NCBI GenBank assembly: GCA_039566865.1
Contig: CM076958.1
Location: forward strand, 1,116,001-1,180,000
DNA length: 64,000 bases
From: Aurelia coerulea
Lineage: Eukaryota > Cnidaria > Scyphozoa > Semaeostomeae > Ulmaridae
Direction of reading: 5' to 3'
The translations under genes were made by a program, and so were the position numbers. The first letter of the stretch is position 1. The number at the start of each line of letters is the position of its first letter. The notes under the pieces were generated by a model. The model was not told where the DNA came from. It saw only the letters and a list, made by a program, of their open reading frames with translations, and made no database searches. Shown one piece after another: positions 61,301 through 64,000 of the stretch.

Positions 61301-63965
61301 GAGCCGAAAAATTGGGGGTCCAGGGGTACTCCCCCGGGAAAATTTGTGTGGCCACGCCCTTTAGATTAGCTTAAAATGCTATCAAAAATGTTTCAACGAA
61401 CATCAATCATGTTCTTTCACGAATTTTTTCGGAGATTTCTCCACATGTCCTCATTCCCAATCACATGAGATCGCATTTTGTTTATTTTGAAGTTGCAATT
61501 ACCAGTCATTTTTCGTTACTGGTGTGTTTCTGATAAGGGAATGAAGCTATGGTGGCTTTTCTATCAAGTTATAATTTAAATTACTGTGTTAAAGTAAATT
61601 ATTGTTTTTCATTGAAAGGGCACCTTTGCCCCCTTTATCCCCCCTTAGGAAAGGGCAGGAGGGGCGCTTTCCCCCCCGGGCCCCCCTCTCCGGCGTTCAG
61701 GTTCAAATCAACTCGATCCTCCAAAATACCTTGCTGTAAATCCCCATATCCCTTAACAAAAAGTATAGCTTGCAAAGAGTTTGTGCAAGCTTGGCAGAAC
61801 CATGATTTTGGTTTGAAGGAGCTTGAATTGAGTATGTTGACACAGTTTTGACCAATTTGCACATATGATAAGAGCTTGATCAAACTTGACAATAATCCAA
61901 TGCTAGAATTATTCTCAAACATACTACAATCAAGCTGTATTGAGTGTGCCTTCAGTTCAGAAGAAGCATGCTGCAAGCTAGCGCAAGTGGTGCAAAATGC
62001 TTACTCAAATCAAGCTCTCAAACAAATTAAAACCATATTCAAAACAAGTTAGTATCAGGCTTGAAGCGTGCTGCAAACATACAGGGTGTCTCAGAAAAAT
62101 TGTTCGACGTTTGATTAAATGTTGAAAAATAACGATAAAAGGTACAGGCTCCTGGTTAGATATCCCTGTTCCTTAATTTTAGAAGCCAAAATCTTGCGAA
62201 TCCGCTAAGAATTCACGGAGTTACAAGCTTTTGAAGTTCAAATATGTGTGAAAGCTGAAACCAGACGCCCCTAACTGACTCATTTTCAAAAAAGACGTTC
62301 TAAAATCGAGGTAAAAGAAGGCTGTCCAATGTTTTACCTCTCGTCGATATCAGAGTAAACCACAAAAGACTTCCAAAGTTATCTAATTCTTGTAACCGTT
62401 GCGAAAATTTACTTAAGACTACAAGTATTTAAAAACACGGAATGAAAACTTAATCAATCAGAGATGGGGCAATAGACCTTTTAGCTATTCTACAAAAGAG
62501 CCTGGATCGAGCGTTATTTTTATACATTTTTATGCGCGACGTTCGATGGAGTGCCGTTAGAGCTTCTATCACTATTGTGCACATTCGAAAATTCTACAAA
62601 ACGTAGCAAAATATCGTTCGATTCTGATTCTTTTCAGAATAGCTAAAAGGTCAATTCTAAATTGTGCTGAATAGGATTCCTCTAAGTATCCATAACCTTG
62701 ATTCAATGTAAAAGAAAGCTAGTTGATCGAAAGTGATTTTCAAATTCCATTTGATTTGCTTTGAATAACCGAGATTCTACTTTCATTAAATATGCAATTT
62801 AGGGGCGTCTGGTTTCAGCTTTCGCACAAACTTGAACTTCGAACTTTCGTAATTACGTGAATATCTAGCCGATTTGCTAGTTTCTGGTGTCTAAAATTAA
62901 TTCAAAATCTCAGCAATATGGTTACTTAACAGGGAGCCCATTCATTATTTTGTTATTTTTATATATTTAATAAAACGTCGAACAATTTTTTTGGGACACC
63001 CTGTACTCAATATTTTGCTGTGGAAATTTAACTGCCATTGGTATGGTATTTACTTGTAAATCTCACATCTAAAATCTTACAAAAATGGATAAGTTTTCCT
63101 TCAAATGAAAGCAAGCCACTAAAGAACAACACAAGTATAAATGCGAGCGGAAAATTAAATGATGTGCCAGAAATTGAGATAACATACCAGCGGTGTACTC
63201 TCTGTTTTCTGGTGTATTTAAAGGTGGTTCAGTCTAAAATATGAATTTCATAACAATATCAACCATCAATGAAAATTGTTTGAGCATCAACATCAACTTT
63301 GGAAAGGAAACAACAACTAACAGGTTCATCTTAAAGGTTAATAAATATTGATGCTGGAAAACAAATAATTTTAAACATTACCTTTCAAGCCAAAGCTATC
63401 TGGTTTCTCTCTCTTAGGTGACTATTTAGTGTCTTTTAAACAAACAAACTTTACTTTCAGGAAGGGACAGGGCTGCGATAGATTAGATACCATTCTTTTT
63501 TGAAAATTGATAGTAGATATATTCACAATTCTTCTAACTTCTCCCACTTCCATGATTCGGCCTCATCAAATTATGTTTTATCTTGAAATTACAAAAATCT
63601 ATTGTGTATTTTTCTGCTTTTTTTGTAACCACCTCTAAGGGGACCATTATGGAAATAAGGTCAACTTGACCTTTTAATTCTATCCCTGCCACTTTAAGTA
63701 GGGGTGTTTTTAATTTGTATTTATTATAGTATATATTGTATCCTTGTATTTTACTGCATCTATTCTATTATCTTTTGATTATTATCTATTTTATTGTATT
63801 GTAATTGTGGCAAAATGATACATGCATACATACATAAAACTTGCTGAGGATCTTAACTTGACAGTAATCATACTATGACGATATAAGAAAGCCTACCAGT
63901 AAAAAATAATGGTCTTCTGGTTCAGCTCTCAGATATTTGAATATACATTGTTCCCAGAAGCGCTC
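52278..63965 (-). CDS. ACTR3: Actin-related protein 3 (Arp2/3 complex), 5' end outside window
   Basis: Join on the minus strand: (beyond 64000), 63965-63897, 63233-63188, 61072-61023, 60477-60370, 59760-59617, 59233-59123, 58537-58475, 57541-57449, 55793-55668, 53292-53209, 52373-52278. These eleven exons encode 329 residues and a stop; all junctions are GT-AG and in phase. The protein is nearly identical in pattern to animal Arp3. Arp3 pairs with Arp2 to template the daughter filament when the seven-subunit complex branches actin. Nucleotide-site motifs are visible: [13 protein letters not shown] (phosphate loop 2) and [14 protein letters not shown] (adenosine region). The C-terminus HNPVFGTMS is characteristic. 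Human Arp3 has 418 residues, so about 89 N-terminal residues are missing here. No frameshift or stop is seen. Confidence 0.98.
52408..52560. mobile_element. Foldback family G, left-arm fragment
   Basis: AAATCTTTAAATCCGTGTAA then AAAAGGTGGGTGTAAAATTC, truncated where family E begins (52.6 kb). It is directly beside the Arp3 terminal exon. Confidence 0.7.
52596..52978. mobile_element. Foldback family E, copy 3
   Basis: AAGCCGCAAAACGCTTCTCT at the left with its inverse near 52965. Sits in the last Arp3 intron, about 220 bases from the terminal exon. Confidence 0.82.
53209..53292 (-). CDS. ACTR3: Arp3 exon, about residues 360-387
   Basis: [20 protein letters not shown] then GGSMLAST; 28 codons, phase 0, donor GTAAGT. 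Confidence 0.97.
53425..54863. mobile_element. TA-flanked element (CAGTAAAAACCCGCATATAA ends) containing a LINE
   Basis: Left end CAGTAAAAACCCGCATATAA-GAAC and right end its inverse, each bordered by TA. AAGAACCT words recur just inside both ends. The middle is a LINE fragment, so this is a small DNA element that was hit by a retrotransposon. It lies in an Arp3 intron. Confidence 0.85.
53615..54605 (+). mobile_element. LINE 3' fragment, reverse transcriptase thumb and C-terminus
   Basis: The open frame (best 53672-54442, continuing upstream without ATG) has [66 protein letters not shown] and [20 protein letters not shown]. The catalytic palm with its FADD-type motif is missing. Uninterrupted for 256 codons, so relatively young. 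A-rich 3' end at about 54600. Confidence 0.9.
54866..55615 (+). mobile_element. Second LINE 3' remnant
   Basis: [20 protein letters not shown] followed by [15 protein letters not shown] corresponds to the R-V-x-F-S-x-L-x-x-H-K-F-x-x-N-F and cysteine motif at the end of a common invertebrate LINE ORF2. The later part is frameshifted. The 3' end is GAGCCCTGGGGATATATGGC with TATA-rich tail. Confidence 0.8.
55668..55793 (-). CDS. ACTR3: Arp3 exon, about residues 318-359
   Basis: [20 protein letters not shown] then [20 protein letters not shown] and [11 protein letters not shown] is the adenosine-binding motif. Confidence 0.97.
56609..57241. mobile_element. MITE family A, copy 3
   Basis: About 633 bases, TA flanked, ends (T/C)CGGGTGAGTCA and TGACTCACCCGG, inside an Arp3 intron. 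Closely related to copy 2 along its length. Confidence 0.88.
57449..57541 (-). CDS. ACTR3: Arp3 exon, about residues 287-317
   Basis: [20 protein letters not shown] then [11 protein letters not shown]; phase 0. The donor is GTTCGT, weaker than its neighbours. Confidence 0.95.
57658..57979. mobile_element. MITE family B, copy 2
   Basis: Ends AAAGGGGCTCAGTCGTCAAA and the complement, in an Arp3 intron. The body (cacgtgtcggggat, ttgttcatccattgttctct) matches copy 1 almost throughout, so both moved recently relative to other repeats here. Confidence 0.85.
58475..58537 (-). CDS. ACTR3: Arp3 exon, about residues 266-286
   Basis: [20 protein letters not shown] then E; 21 codons in phase 0. Matches the Y-E-R-F-x-x-P-E-x-x-F-x-P segment. 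Confidence 0.95.
59123..59233 (-). CDS. ACTR3: Arp3 exon, about residues 229-265
   Basis: [20 protein letters not shown] then [17 protein letters not shown], an Arp3-specific insert relative to actin. Donor GTACGT. Confidence 0.95.
59617..59760 (-). CDS. ACTR3: Arp3 exon, about residues 181-228
   Basis: [20 protein letters not shown], then [20 protein letters not shown] and LETAKAIK. The I-x-G-R-D-(I/L)-T core of actin-fold proteins is intact. Confidence 0.97.
60000..60345 (-). mobile_element. LINE 3' fragment beside an Arp3 splice site
   Basis: Minus-strand frame 60340-60107: [20 protein letters not shown] then [20 protein letters not shown], a LINE ORF2 end. The 3' tail lies toward 60000. 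Same strand as Arp3. Its 5' edge is about 25 bases past the donor of the 60370-60477 exon, next to an AGAGGCAAAT duplication. Confidence 0.85.
60370..60477 (-). CDS. ACTR3: Arp3 exon, about residues 145-180
   Basis: [20 protein letters not shown] then [16 protein letters not shown], the second phosphate-binding loop. A LINE fragment ends about 25 bases beyond its donor. Confidence 0.97.
60690..60840. repeat. G/C-rich foldback fragment
   Basis: GCATAGGGGCAGCAGGGGCA then GTTGCCCCCT, with a CCCCCCCCCCGGG run at 60799. Resembles the other G/C-ended short elements here. Confidence 0.5.
61023..61072 (-). CDS. ACTR3: Arp3 exon, about residues 128-144
   Basis: (E)[16 protein letters not shown], the conserved actin-fold strand. 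Phase 1 in, phase 0 out. Confidence 0.95.
61226..61703. mobile_element. G/C-ended MITE
   Basis: Ends GACGCCGGAGCGATGGTAGG and CCCCCCTCTCCGGCGTTC are inverted; interior is AT-rich. About 478 bases, in an Arp3 intron just upstream of the 61023-61072 exon. Confidence 0.7.
62092..63003. mobile_element. MITE family K (CAGGGTGTC(T/C)CA ends)
   Basis: TA-flanked on both sides, 912 bases. Left end CAGGGTGTCTCAGAAAAATT then GTTCGACGTTT, right end its inverse with GGGACACCCTG. Inner arms around AGGGGCGTCTGGTTTCAGCT and AGCTGAAACCAGACGCCCCT also pair. No coding frame. In an Arp3 intron. Confidence 0.88.
63188..63233 (-). CDS. ACTR3: Arp3 exon, about residues 113-127
   Basis: [15 protein letters not shown] and one base of the next Glu. 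The TEPPLN-x-x-x-N-R motif is the actin-fold T-E-(A/P)-P-L-N loop. Confidence 0.95.
63897..63965 (-). CDS. ACTR3: Arp3 exon, about residues 90-112
   Basis: [20 protein letters not shown] plus FLL. First Arp3 exon inside the window; phase 0 at both ends, donor GTAGGC. The preceding exons lie past 64000. Confidence 0.95.
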
Positions 63966-64000
63966 CTAAAATGAAAATAAAGATGCCTGAGCATAAATTC

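Overview
The window is animal nuclear DNA: AT-rich, with short coding exons split by long GT-AG introns that are crowded with transposon debris. The gene content, several LINE tails (reverse-transcriptase C-termini), tRNA-headed SINEs and many TA-flanked foldback elements suit a non-vertebrate metazoan, perhaps a cnidarian. The sequence alone does not fix the phylum.

Two protein-coding genes can be supported, both on the minus strand and in the same orientation. Gene 1 (953..39227) was assembled from 19 coding exons whose splice sites and phases agree throughout: 5886 coding bases, 1961 codons plus a stop. Its product starts with an AGC-family protein-kinase fold that has lost the ATP-binding lysine, the catalytic aspartate and the DFG motif. 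A disordered Ser/Asn/Gln-rich linker of about 1,350 residues follows, most of it in one 3.7-kb exon. Next come a CxxC-x16-CxxC putative zinc site, an intact-looking Dbl-homology (RhoGEF) domain and a short PH domain. I do not recognise this pseudokinase-linker-DH-PH architecture as any named family, and it is the most interesting object here.

Gene 2 (52278..63965, continuing past the window end) is actin-related protein 3, a core subunit of the Arp2/3 actin-nucleating complex. Eleven exons encode about 329 residues through to the stop. About 89 N-terminal residues lie beyond base 64000.

Layout by region: 1-952, flank or 3' UTR of gene 1; 953-39227, gene 1, with introns full of MITEs, LINE ends, SINEs, a 107-bp minisatellite (28.5-29.4 kb) and a complex inverted/direct repeat block (36-38 kb); 39228-52277, intergenic, with several tandem arrays and MITEs and no recognisable gene; 52278-64000, the Arp3 gene with large element insertions in its introns. 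A Rho-family GEF and an Arp2/3 subunit both act on actin, but their adjacency may be chance.
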